Shown here piece after piece: positions 8,659 through 15,639 of a stretch of DNA of 18,877 nt. The first letter of the stretch is position 1, and each line of letters begins with the position of its first letter. This stretch comes from CAZUCD01 sp964618855 (GTDB lineage: Bacteria > Sumerlaeota > Sumerlaeia > SLMS01 > JANRJK01), in the NCBI GenBank assembly GCA_964618855.1, contig CAZUCD010000068.1, forward strand, positions 1-18,877, given 5' to 3'. A model generated the notes under the pieces. It was not told the origin of the DNA and did not search any database. It worked only from the letters and a program-made list of their open reading frames with translations. Position numbers and translations under genes: made by a program.

Positions 8659-8716
8659 CTTGCATTGCAATCTGCTGCGGGCGACCTGCCCGACAGCCGA
8701 TACCCGGAGAATCAGA

Positions 8717-9268
8717 ATGCCACGACTTTCCCCCATCGACCCACAGACTGCAACCGGCCCGCTGAAGGAGACATTGGATGGGCTCACGAAGAAGCTCGGC
8801 ATGGTGCCGAACATGATGCGCACGATGGCGCAGTCCCCCGCCGTTCTCGACGCCTACATCGGGTTGTCGCAGGCGGCGAACCGCACGAGCATCCCTGCGG
8901 GCACGCGCGAGGCGCTGGCGCTCGCGCTGGGGCAGCGCAACGGCTGCGAGTACTGCGTGACGGCGCACAGCCTCCTTGGCCGGAAGGCGGGCCTCGACGC
9001 GACGGCGGTCGCGGCTGCGCGCGAGGGGCGGGGCCGCGACGCCCGCGAGGGCGCCATCATCGCCTTTGCGCTCGCCGTCAACGAACGGCGGGGCCACGTG
9101 ACGGATGCGGAGTTCGAGGCCGCCCGCGCGGCCGGGCTCACGGACGCCGTGATCGCGGAGGTCCTCGCGGTGGTCGCCCTGAACGTCTTCACGAATTGGT
9201 TCAACCACGTGGCGCAGCCCGAGATCGACTTTCCGAGGATCGAGTTCAAGTCGACACACGGGGCCTGA
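8717..9268 (+). CDS. AhpD-like / carboxymuconolactone decarboxylase-family peroxidase-related protein
   Basis: A 183-residue all-helical protein of the AhpD/CMD superfamily. The redox motif is GCEYCVTAH (Cys77, Cys80, His84), the C-x-x-C-x-x-x-H arrangement of alkylhydroperoxidase-like proteins. The C-terminal VALNVFTNWFNHVAQPEIDFP block is typical of the 'uncharacterized peroxidase-related' subfamily. The expected role is thiol-dependent reduction of peroxides or another electrophile in the cytoplasm. The start is the ATG at 8717, preceded by GGAGA (8706-8710) at 6 bp; an in-frame TTG at 8660 would place the start in the operator region and lacks a ribosome site. It is the first gene of a cluster with tetR 67 bp downstream, and is probably controlled through the palindrome at 8641-8658. 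Confidence 0.9.
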   Translation: MPRLSPIDPQTATGPLKETLDGLTKKLGMVPNMMRTMAQSPAVLDAYIGLSQAANRTSIPAGTREALALALGQRNGCEYCVTAHSLLGRKAGLDATAVAAAREGRGRDAREGAIIAFALAVNERRGHVTDAEFEAARAAGLTDAVIAEVLAVVALNVFTNWFNHVAQPEIDFPRIEFKSTHGA

Positions 9269-9335
9269 GCCGCAAACCTGCCCGCGAGGTCGCCGCGCCG
9301 CGCGCGGCGGCCCCGCACGCGGAGGTGTTTCGGAC

Positions 9336-9935
9336 ATGCGCGCCACGACGAGTCGTAAGCCGGGCCCCCGGCAGGCGGGGGACGCGCGCGAGCGCATCCT
9401 CGCAGCGGCGTCGGAACTGTTCTATCGCGAGGGCATTCGCGGTGTCGGCGTCGACGCCGTCGTCCGGGAGTCCGGCGTCGCGAAGATGACGCTGTACGCG
9501 CACTTCAGGTCCAAGGACGAGCTGGTCGCGGCATGCCTCGAGCGGCAGGGGGAGGCGTGCCGTGCCCGTTTCGGGCGCGTGCTTGCCGCGTCGCCGGAGA
9601 CCGCGCGCGGGAAGCTCGACGCGTTCTTTGGCGCCCTCGCGGAATGGTTCGCGGAGCCCGGCTTCCGGGGGTGCCCCTTCATCAACGCCTCGTCGGAGAT
9701 TGGCGACCCCGCGCACTCGGTGCGGCGGCTTGCGGCGGAGCACCAGCAGTTCCTGCGGGAGACGCTGCTCGGGATCGCGCGGCTCGCCCCCGGGGCGGAT
9801 GCGGGACGCCTCGCGGAGGATTGGCTGCTGGTCGTCGAGGGAGCGATCGTGCTGGCAACGACGCGGGGCGACGCGGTGCCGGCGCACAAAGCGCACGCGC
9901 TGGCGGTGCGGCTGCTCGGCGGGGGGGCACCGTGA
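9336..9935 (+). CDS. TetR/AcrR-family transcriptional regulator
   Basis: A 199-residue repressor. The N-terminal TetR domain runs from about 16 to 63: the first helix is DARERILAAASELFYREG, and the helix-turn-helix is GVDAVVRESGVAKMTLYAHF, followed by RSKDELV. The C-terminal domain contains GCPFINASSEIGDP and AAEHQQFLRETLLG, the ligand-binding type often found beside CMD/AhpD-family or reductase genes. The ATG at 9336 has GGAGG (9321-9325) upstream. The TGA overlaps the GTG start of the RNA methyltransferase by 4 bp, so the two should be translationally coupled. The likely target is the 18-bp palindrome ahead of the AhpD-like gene; the inducer is unknown, with reactive electrophiles or peroxides a guess from the neighbour. 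Confidence 0.92.
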   Translation: MRATTSRKPGPRQAGDARERILAAASELFYREGIRGVGVDAVVRESGVAKMTLYAHFRSKDELVAACLERQGEACRARFGRVLAASPETARGKLDAFFGALAEWFAEPGFRGCPFINASSEIGDPAHSVRRLAAEHQQFLRETLLGIARLAPGADAGRLAEDWLLVVEGAIVLATTRGDAVPAHKAHALAVRLLGGGAP

Positions 9936-10498
9936 GCGTCCCCGTATCCATCGCGCTGGTCCACTACCCCACCGTCAACAAGCACGGCGCCGTCGTCGCG
10001 ACTTCGATCACGAACCTGGACATCCACGACCTGTCGCGGGCGGCGCGGACGTATGGCGTCGAGCGCGTCTACCTCGTGCATCCGTACGAGGGGCAGCAGC
10101 GTTTCCTTTCAACCGTGCTGGGGCATTGGCGCGAGGGCTGGGGGGCGGACTACAACCCCACAAGGCGCGACGCGCTGGACGTGGCGGAGGGCGTCCTCGA
10201 CCTGGGCGAGGTCGCCACCCGGACGGCGGAGCGGCACGGCCGGCGGCCGATCCTCGTGGCGACAAGCGCGCGCCCGCATCCGAATGCCGTGGCGTTCGCG
10301 GGGCTTCGGGGGATGATCGACTCGGGGGGGGAGCCGATCTGCCTCGTCTTCGGCACGGGCTGGGGACTGCACCCGGAGGTCATGTCGGAGATGGACCTGA
10401 TCCTGGAGCCGATCCGGGGTCGCACGGGTTGGAACCACCTCTCGGTGCGCAGCGCGGTGTCGATCATCCTCGACCGGCTGCTGGGCGGGCGGGACTGA
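9932..10498 (+). CDS. SPOUT-class SAM-dependent RNA methyltransferase (TM1570 / Methyltrn_RNA_4 type)
   Basis: A 188-residue protein recognised by SIALVHYPTVNKHG (about 6-19), TSITNLDIHDLSRAARTYGV, the HWREGWGADYNP block, and the C-terminal knot region LVFGTGWGLHPEV...LEPIRG...WNHLSVRSAVSIILDRLLG. This matches the family of Thermotoga TM1570 (Pfam Methyltrn_RNA_4), predicted SPOUT RNA methyltransferases that often sit with rimM-trmD-rplS. The substrate is not established to my knowledge. The start is the GTG at 9932, inside the GTGA overlap with tetR; upstream in-frame starts would lie wholly inside tetR and precede the first conserved residues. The FGTGWGL and NHLSVRSA motifs are intact, so SAM binding is expected. 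Its place in a TetR/AhpD operon is unusual. Confidence 0.88.
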   Translation: MSVPVSIALVHYPTVNKHGAVVATSITNLDIHDLSRAARTYGVERVYLVHPYEGQQRFLSTVLGHWREGWGADYNPTRRDALDVAEGVLDLGEVATRTAERHGRRPILVATSARPHPNAVAFAGLRGMIDSGGEPICLVFGTGWGLHPEVMSEMDLILEPIRGRTGWNHLSVRSAVSIILDRLLGGRD

Positions 10499-10577
10499 CC
10501 GGGCGCGCCCCGATTCGGTTCGACACTCGCCCGCCGTGGTCGGCAATGCTCCACGCAACGCCGACACGGGACAGACA

Positions 10578-12653
10578 ATGCGCCATCGATTCCTGATGTG
10601 CCCCCCGACGCACTACCGCGTCGAGTACAGCATCAATGCCTGGATGGAGGGAAACCGCGACCGGGCGCGGACGGAGCTTGCCGAGCGCGAGTGGAACGCG
10701 CTCTACGCGCTGCTCTCCGAGCATGCGGACATCGACCTGCTCGACGCGGTGCCGGACCTGCCGGACCTGACCTTCGCGGGCTGCGCGGGACTCGTGGTCG
10801 GGGGCACGGCGTACCTTTCGCGGTTTCGTTTTCCGGAGCGGCGGAGCGAGGAGCCGTACTGGCGGCGCGCGTTCGAGGAGCGCGGCCTGTCCGTCGTCGA
10901 GATGCCGCCGGACGTGGTGTTCGAGGGTGCCGCGGATGCGGTCATGCCGCACGGCACTGGGCCGGTGTGGCTGGGCTACGGCTTCAGGACGGACCTCGAG
11001 GCGGGGGACTTCCTCGCGCGGCGGCTTGGCTGCGAGGTGGTGCCACTCAAGCTGGCCGACGAGCGGTTCTTCCAGCTCTCGATGTGCTTTGCGACGCTGG
11101 AGGGTGGCTACCTGCTCTACTACCCCGGCGCCTTCGACTCGAGGTCCCTGCGGGAGATCGAGCGGCGCGTCCCCCCGGAGCACCGATACGCCGTGAACGA
11201 GCGCGATGCGCTGACCCTGTGCTGCAGTTGCGTGGAGACCAATGGGGCGGTGCTCCTGGCGCGGGCGAGCGCGGAGATCGAGCGGGTGCTGGGTGGGTGG
11301 GGGAAGCGGGCGATTGCGACAGACCTGCGCGAGTTCATGCTTGCGGGTGGCGCGGCGCGCTGCCTGACGCTCAGGCTGGACGAACCACCGCCGGCTGCCT
11401 CCACGGCGGGCGAGGCACGCACCGTCTCCCGCGCCACGGTGGCCTTCAGGAGCGGGCTGTCGCCGGCACTCGTCCTGGAGGATGCCAACGAGCTCTCGGC
11501 GCGAACCGGTGTGGAGATCGAGCTGCTGCCCGGGACGCGGAGCAGGCACCAGGCATTCGCGGTCGAGGTGCGCGGCCCGGATGACGAGACGCTGGAGTCC
11601 GTCCTGCGCGAGCTTGCGGGGCGCGGGGGCATGACCTCCTTTCCATTCTCGATCGAGGCGCGCCTGGAGGAGGTTGACCAGGATGGGGTCGCGCCGCTGG
11701 GTTTCTACGGCACGACGATCTTCGCGACGGAGGTGTTCCACGGCGGCCGGTGGCTGCGCGCGGCGCGTCAGCGCATGGATGCGGTCCTCGTGGTGGACCC
11801 GGCGGCGCGCACGGTGCGCTGCTCGCTGATTCGCGACCTGCGCCGCGGCGAGCGCGTGGTCGTCGGGCATGACGGGGTGCGGACCGTCCTCCCCCCGGGG
11901 AGGCAGGCGGAATCGGAGGAGTCGGAGGCCTTCAGCTTCATGTCCTCCCAGGCCTCGACGGAGCGGCGCGCGGAAACGGCGGTCGAGTCCATCGCCTGGG
12001 AGATGCAGCGGCTGAAGTCGGAGGGGAGCCGGATCGTCTTCGTCGCCGGGCCGGTGGTCATCCACACGGGGGGAGGGCCCTATCTGGAGAAACTGATCGC
12101 GGCGGGGTATGTGTCGGCGCTCCTGGGAGGCAATGCCATCGCGGTGCACGACATCGAGAACTCGATCTACGGCACGAGCCTGGGGGTGAACCTGAAGCGC
12201 GGGACGCCGATGCGCGGCGGGCACATGCACCACATCTCGGTCATCAACGAGGTGCGGCGCCATGGCTCGATCGAGAAGGCGGTCCGGGCGGGCTACGTGC
12301 GGTCGGGCATCTTCAGGACGCTGGTCGAGTGCGGGGTGCCGTTCAGCCTCGCGGGGTCGATCCGCGACGACGGGCCGCTGCCGGACACGATCATGGACCT
12401 GATCGAGGCGCAGCGGGACTATGCCCGGCTCCTGGAGGGCGCGGGCATGATCGTCATGCTGAGCTCCATGCTCCACTCGATCGGGGTGGGGAACATGACG
12501 CCCGCAGGGGTGCGGCTGGTCTGCGTGGATATCAACGTGGCGGTGGCGACGAAGCTGGCGGACCGTGGATCGGTCGATTCCACGCCGGTCGTGACGGACG
12601 TCGGGTTGTTCCTGAACCTGCTGTGGAGGCGCCTGTCGGAGGGTCAGGGCTAG
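10578..12653 (+). CDS. ArgZ/AgrE-like protein: degenerate arginine dihydrolase domain plus ornithine cyclodeaminase-like (LOR/SDH) domain
   Basis: A 691-residue protein with the length and architecture of cyanobacterial ArgZ/AgrE. Residues 1-270 have the guanidino-modifying (DDAH/amidinotransferase) fold: RFLMCPP (4-10), INAWMEGN (19-26), SRFRFPER (81-88), FEGAADA (115-121), WLGYGFRTD (131-139) and RCLTLRL (261-267, nucleophilic Cys262). Residues about 280-440 are the LOR middle domain. Residues about 460-690 are the TIGR00300-type ornithine cyclodeaminase domain, with GNAIAVHDIENSIYGTSLG, RGGHMHHISVINEVRR, SLAGSIRDDGPLPD and VVTDVGLFL. In ArgZ, Asn71 and His168 are active-site residues; the equivalents here are Cys69 and Gln166 (FFQLSMCF in place of FYHLDTCF). 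Asn20, Arg88, Glu116 and Asp120 are kept. Dihydrolase activity may therefore be lost or altered while the NAD-binding C-terminal domain looks intact. Start ATG 10578 has GGGACA nearby and precedes the first conserved motif. It lies 79 bp downstream of the RNA methyltransferase. Confidence 0.88.
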   Translation: MRHRFLMCPPTHYRVEYSINAWMEGNRDRARTELAEREWNALYALLSEHADIDLLDAVPDLPDLTFAGCAGLVVGGTAYLSRFRFPERRSEEPYWRRAFEERGLSVVEMPPDVVFEGAADAVMPHGTGPVWLGYGFRTDLEAGDFLARRLGCEVVPLKLADERFFQLSMCFATLEGGYLLYYPGAFDSRSLREIERRVPPEHRYAVNERDALTLCCSCVETNGAVLLARASAEIERVLGGWGKRAIATDLREFMLAGGAARCLTLRLDEPPPAASTAGEARTVSRATVAFRSGLSPALVLEDANELSARTGVEIELLPGTRSRHQAFAVEVRGPDDETLESVLRELAGRGGMTSFPFSIEARLEEVDQDGVAPLGFYGTTIFATEVFHGGRWLRAARQRMDAVLVVDPAARTVRCSLIRDLRRGERVVVGHDGVRTVLPPGRQAESEESEAFSFMSSQASTERRAETAVESIAWEMQRLKSEGSRIVFVAGPVVIHTGGGPYLEKLIAAGYVSALLGGNAIAVHDIENSIYGTSLGVNLKRGTPMRGGHMHHISVINEVRRHGSIEKAVRAGYVRSGIFRTLVECGVPFSLAGSIRDDGPLPDTIMDLIEAQRDYARLLEGAGMIVMLSSMLHSIGVGNMTPAGVRLVCVDINVAVATKLADRGSVDSTPVVTDVGLFLNLLWRRLSEGQG

Positions 12654-12668
12654 CGCGGCGGGGCCGCG
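12654..12668. terminator. Short GC hairpin between convergent stops (weak terminator candidate)
   Basis: CGCGGC-GGG-GCCGCG forms a 6-bp stem with a triloop, directly after the ArgZ-like stop and 4 bp before the response-regulator stop. Its position between convergent genes suits a bidirectional terminator, but there is no T-tract on either side. Confidence 0.3.
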
Positions 12669-12672
12669 GGCT

Positions 12673-13479
12673 TCACGAGTCGAAGAGCGGGATGTCCAGA
12701 TCGTCCCCGGTGGCGGAGTCCTCCTCCTCCTCCGGCTTCTTGCCCTGGCTCTGCTCGTCCATGATGCGCGCGGCGTCCATGATGAGGTTCATGGTGGGGA
12801 CCTGGTTGGTCTTCTCTGAGGAGAGGCAGGCGTCCCAGATCTTCACTTCGCCCTCGGTCCACATCATGAGGTCCACCATCGCGGGGAAGCCCTGCATGGC
12901 GCCGGCCTCGATGTGGAAGATCTCGCCGCTGTTCATGTAGATCGATCCGACGCGCCCGTCCGGGGCGAAGATGCGCAGGGTCTTGTCCACGCGCTTCTGG
13001 TTGTAGGCCTGGAGGAGGTCGAGGAGCTCGAGTCCGTTGACGTGGGGGTGGTCGGGCGGCTTGGGGAAGAGGAGCTTCTTGAGAGTGCGGAGGAAGACCT
13101 TGATGTTGATGGGGCGATCGAAGAGGGCGGTGGCGCCGCGCTTGAGCGCCTCGTCGCGCATCCCTGGGCGGATGCCGCCGCGGCCGGATCCGCCGACGAA
13201 GATCAGGTAGTTCTCGCCCCCGATCTGCTCGCGGATCGGCTCGATCATGTCGAGGCCCATGACGTCGGGGAGGCGCTGGTCGAGGAGGACCACGCGGGGC
13301 CGGTTCATCGCGAGGCTCATTGCGTCGAAGCCCGAGGAGGCGCGGTAGATTTCCAGCGCGTTCGGGAAGTTCCTCGAAAGGTGCTGCTCGAAGAGGAGCG
13401 CCTCCTCGGGCTTGCCGAGGGCGATGAGGATCACTATGCGATCTTTTTCGTGATTGCCGGCAGGAGGGGGTGGCGTCAT
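12673..13479 (-). CDS. Response regulator-like protein: degenerate receiver plus DUF4388 domain
   Basis: A 268-residue protein. Residues about 14-137 have a CheY-like receiver fold with the phospho-acceptor candidate Asp67 (VVLLDQRLPDVMGLD). However, the acidic pair after strand 1 is absent (VILIALGKPEE), the strand-4 Thr/Ser is Gly (FVGG) and the strand-5 Lys-Pro is Arg-Pro (FDRPI, Arg122). Residues about 146-240 match the DUF4388 (PatA-like N-terminal) type: GLELLDLLQAYNQ, GRVGSIYMNSGEIFHIEAG and the FPAMVDLMMWTEGEVKI segment. The C-terminus is acidic and ends in DLDIPLFDS. Such proteins are usually signalling adaptors without a DNA-binding output. The start is the ATG at 13479, which overlaps the end of a doubtful 63-codon frame by ATGA; no good Shine-Dalgarno is visible. 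It converges on the ArgZ-like gene and lies downstream of the GKRP-like gene. Confidence 0.85.
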   Translation of the reverse strand: MTPPPPAGNHEKDRIVILIALGKPEEALLFEQHLSRNFPNALEIYRASSGFDAMSLAMNRPRVVLLDQRLPDVMGLDMIEPIREQIGGENYLIFVGGSGRGGIRPGMRDEALKRGATALFDRPINIKVFLRTLKKLLFPKPPDHPHVNGLELLDLLQAYNQKRVDKTLRIFAPDGRVGSIYMNSGEIFHIEAGAMQGFPAMVDLMMWTEGEVKIWDACLSSEKTNQVPTMNLIMDAARIMDEQSQGKKPEEEEDSATGDDLDIPLFDS

Positions 13480-13667
13480 GGTGTCGGGGGGGCGCAGAGT
13501 CCTTCCAAGCCAGCCATCATGGGTTCACCGAGGGCGCCGGGTGCAACCCCAGCCCGACGCGGCGCGGGGTTTCTCCTGCACAAGCCCAGTCTTTGTCGCC
13601 GATTCGTTTGCGCGCTGCTAGGCAATAGAGTCAAGGGGGAGAAACGCGCGGGGGCCGCCGTGCTCAT
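13476..13667 (-). other. Doubtful 63-codon frame fitted between two genes
   Basis: An open frame starting with an ATG that overlaps the stop of the GKRP-like gene (ATGA) and ending with a TGA that overlaps the start of the response regulator (ATGA). The predicted peptide begins MSTAAPARFSPL and resembles no family I know. Counting its codons, 21 of 63 third positions are A or T (GC3 about 67%), clearly lower than in the adjacent genes, and it uses rare codons such as AGA, CTA and TTG. It is more likely chance reading through a 184-bp spacer than a gene. The spacer also holds a minus-strand TTGACT without a convincing -10. Confidence 0.15.
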
Positions 13668-15541
13668 GCGGGCGGACCCTGAAGGGATGAGACGGCGCCC
13701 TCGATGACCCGGCGAACAAACGGGTCCTCGGCTACGGTGCGGGCGGCCTCCGAGACGGAGAACCTGCCGGTGGCGATCAGGAGGGCGCGCGGGACGATGC
13801 CCCGCTTGTCCCCCGCGGCTCGGACCACCTCCATCGGCCCCGCGGCGCCCTGCTCCCGCGTCAGCTCGTCCGTGTCGAACACTGCCTTGTGGAGCGCAAT
13901 GCGGGCGGAGAGCTCGTCCACTCCGGTCAGCGTGTGCAGTGTCCAGAGCGCGCGGGCGTAGAGCTTCGTGTTCGATAGCCGCAGATCGATCATCGTGTTG
14001 CCGTAGACCTTGCCCGCAAGGACGTGCCCACCGGTGGTGACGGCATTGAGGACGAGCTTGAGCGCGACCTCAGCCTCGTTGAAGTAGCCCGGGCGGAACC
14101 CCAGTGAGGGCACGTCCACGTGGCAGACAAAGTCGAGCGCGGCGGGAAGTTCGTCGGGGCTTGGCGCGAGGGGGCTTACAACGACGAGCGCAGTGCGGCA
14201 GCGCTTGGCCGCCGCAGCCTCCAGCAGGGATAGAAGGTTGTCACCGGGGGCGCTGATCGCCGTGCCGATGACCAGGTCGCCGCGCGAGATCTCGGGAAGG
14301 AAGTCGTTCTCGAAGTCCTCGAAGGCGATGCCGTACCCGCGGCCGAGGTTGGAGAGGTCGCGCCCGTCGTCCAGCCACGCGCTCCAACCCTCCTGGATGA
14401 ACCCGCGCACGTCGAAGGGGTCGGCGCCAAATGTCGGCGGGCACTCCGAGGCGTCCATGACGCCGATCATGCCCGCGGTGCCCTTGCCGAGGTAGTAGAT
14501 GCGGCCCATGGACCTGAGCGCGTTGCCCGCCAGGCGGACGAGGCCAGCCAGCCCCGGAACGTCGTGGTACGCGGCGTCGAACGTCGCCCGGTATCGCATG
14601 TAGCATTCAAGCAGCGCCGCCCGAAGCGGTCGCAGGGAGCCGTCCTCGCCCGGCTCGAGACTCTGCCTGTCGTCGAGGACCCCGGCGGATTGGAGGGCGA
14701 GCTGGAAGATCGTCTCGATGAGGAGCTTGGTGCAGGTCGCGCCCTTCATCCGGGTCGAGCCGCGGATCACCTCCGGCCCGTAGACGGGCGTCAGCAGGTG
14801 GAAGCGTTCGTCGTCCTTCCACTCGGCGATGGCCTCGGCCATGGAGGGAGAGTCCGGCTCCGCCCGCGTGGCGCGGGCCTGCGATGGGGGATTGAACCCG
14901 ACCAGGACGGCACTGAAGTTCGGGAGCTGGCGGAAGTAGCGGAGCTGACCCGCGATGTATGGGGCGGAGAGCCCGGCGGAAATGCCGAGGTAGAGGCCGG
15001 AGGTGGTGCCGGTCGGCACGACGCGGCGGGCGTCCTCGACGCCACCCTGGGCGCGATCCTCGGCTGCCTCGACCGGCTGGATGATGGCGGGCTCACCCCC
15101 CGCGATCGTCGCCGTGAAGACCTCCGCCATGCGGAGCTGCCGAAGCTGGCGATTGAACTCCTTGGCAAGGAAGACCGCGAGGCGTCCGCTGGTCCCCGCA
15201 CCGGACAGGACCACGCAGCCCGAGTCGCCGGCGAGCAGCACGCGCGAGAGCTTCCACGCGACGCGCGCGGCCTCCTCGAGTATCTCGTCGTCGAGGATGC
15301 CCGGGTGCCCGAGGTACCCCGTGAACACCTGCGCGTCGCACTGCCGCAGAAGGCGCACGATCTCCGTCGGACCCGCCTCGTCGATGTCGAGCGTGAGGGG
15401 GTTCGGGGACTCGGTGATGGTCAGCGGGCGGGAGTCAGCCAAGGCGGCGTGGTTCGCGATACGGGTGTCGGTTGTGGTGGCGTGCCGCGGGCATGGGCTC
15501 GGGGACGGGGCTTTTCCCGTGCGGACCCGCGGCCTTCCCAC
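13664..15541 (-). CDS. Two-SIS-domain MurNAc-6-P etherase / glucokinase regulatory protein-like protein
   Basis: A protein of up to 625 residues with two SIS (sugar isomerase) domains. SIS1 (about 95-290) has LSGAGTSGRLAVF (112-124), IAGGEPA, PVEAAED (156-162) and RGSTRMKGATCTKLL (260-274). SIS2 (about 330-520) has GKGTAGMIGVMDASECPPTFG (352-372), ADPFDVRGF and AGKVYGN...DLRLSNTKLYARA (509-531), then a C-terminal helical cap. The segment PNPLTLDIDEA...EIVRLLRQCDA closely follows the N-terminus of animal glucokinase regulatory protein (GCKR, 625 residues). MurQ converts MurNAc-6-P to GlcNAc-6-P plus lactate in the cytoplasm; peptidoglycan-sugar recycling is the likely role, regulation of a sugar kinase the alternative. 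The start is uncertain: GTG 15541 abuts a terminator tail and adds about 40 unconserved Pro/Thr-rich residues; TTG 15442 (592 aa) begins ADSRPLTITESPNP and may be the true start. Neither has a clear ribosome site. Confidence 0.85.
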   Translation of the reverse strand: MGRPRVRTGKAPSPSPCPRHATTTDTRIANHAALADSRPLTITESPNPLTLDIDEAGPTEIVRLLRQCDAQVFTGYLGHPGILDDEILEEAARVAWKLSRVLLAGDSGCVVLSGAGTSGRLAVFLAKEFNRQLRQLRMAEVFTATIAGGEPAIIQPVEAAEDRAQGGVEDARRVVPTGTTSGLYLGISAGLSAPYIAGQLRYFRQLPNFSAVLVGFNPPSQARATRAEPDSPSMAEAIAEWKDDERFHLLTPVYGPEVIRGSTRMKGATCTKLLIETIFQLALQSAGVLDDRQSLEPGEDGSLRPLRAALLECYMRYRATFDAAYHDVPGLAGLVRLAGNALRSMGRIYYLGKGTAGMIGVMDASECPPTFGADPFDVRGFIQEGWSAWLDDGRDLSNLGRGYGIAFEDFENDFLPEISRGDLVIGTAISAPGDNLLSLLEAAAAKRCRTALVVVSPLAPSPDELPAALDFVCHVDVPSLGFRPGYFNEAEVALKLVLNAVTTGGHVLAGKVYGNTMIDLRLSNTKLYARALWTLHTLTGVDELSARIALHKAVFDTDELTREQGAAGPMEVVRAAGDKRGIVPRALLIATGRFSVSEAARTVAEDPFVRRVIEGAVSSLQGPPA

Positions 15542-15581
15542 AAGAGAAAGGCGCCTCCGCCCATGGTCGAGCGGAGACGCC
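15542..15581 (-). terminator. Rho-independent terminator-like hairpin at the end of the ribosomal operon
   Basis: Read on the minus strand, an 11-bp stem (GGCGTCTCCGC / GCGGAGGCGCC, one G-U pair) closes a 10-nt loop and is followed by TTTCTCTT. It lies 58 bp after the rplQ stop and directly before the GKRP-like gene, so it should end the map-infA...rplQ transcript. The wobble pair exists only in minus-strand RNA, which agrees with that direction. Confidence 0.65.
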
Positions 15582-15639
15582 GTTGTGACTGCTGGAGATG
15601 CATTGCCCGGGGTCGGGCATCGCGATGACGGGCCCCGAC

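Noticed and set aside
8660..8716. TTG start at 8660 for the AhpD-like gene
   Set aside because: It begins next to the operator palindrome without a ribosome site and adds unconserved residues; ATG 8717 has GGAGA at good spacing.
9533..9931. Upstream extension of the RNA methyltransferase frame
   Set aside because: Entirely inside tetR in another frame; homology begins at the GTG at 9932.
10464..12476. Minus-strand open frame of about 670 codons
   Set aside because: Antisense to the ArgZ-like gene, with no recognisable motif and low-complexity Arg/His/Pro composition.
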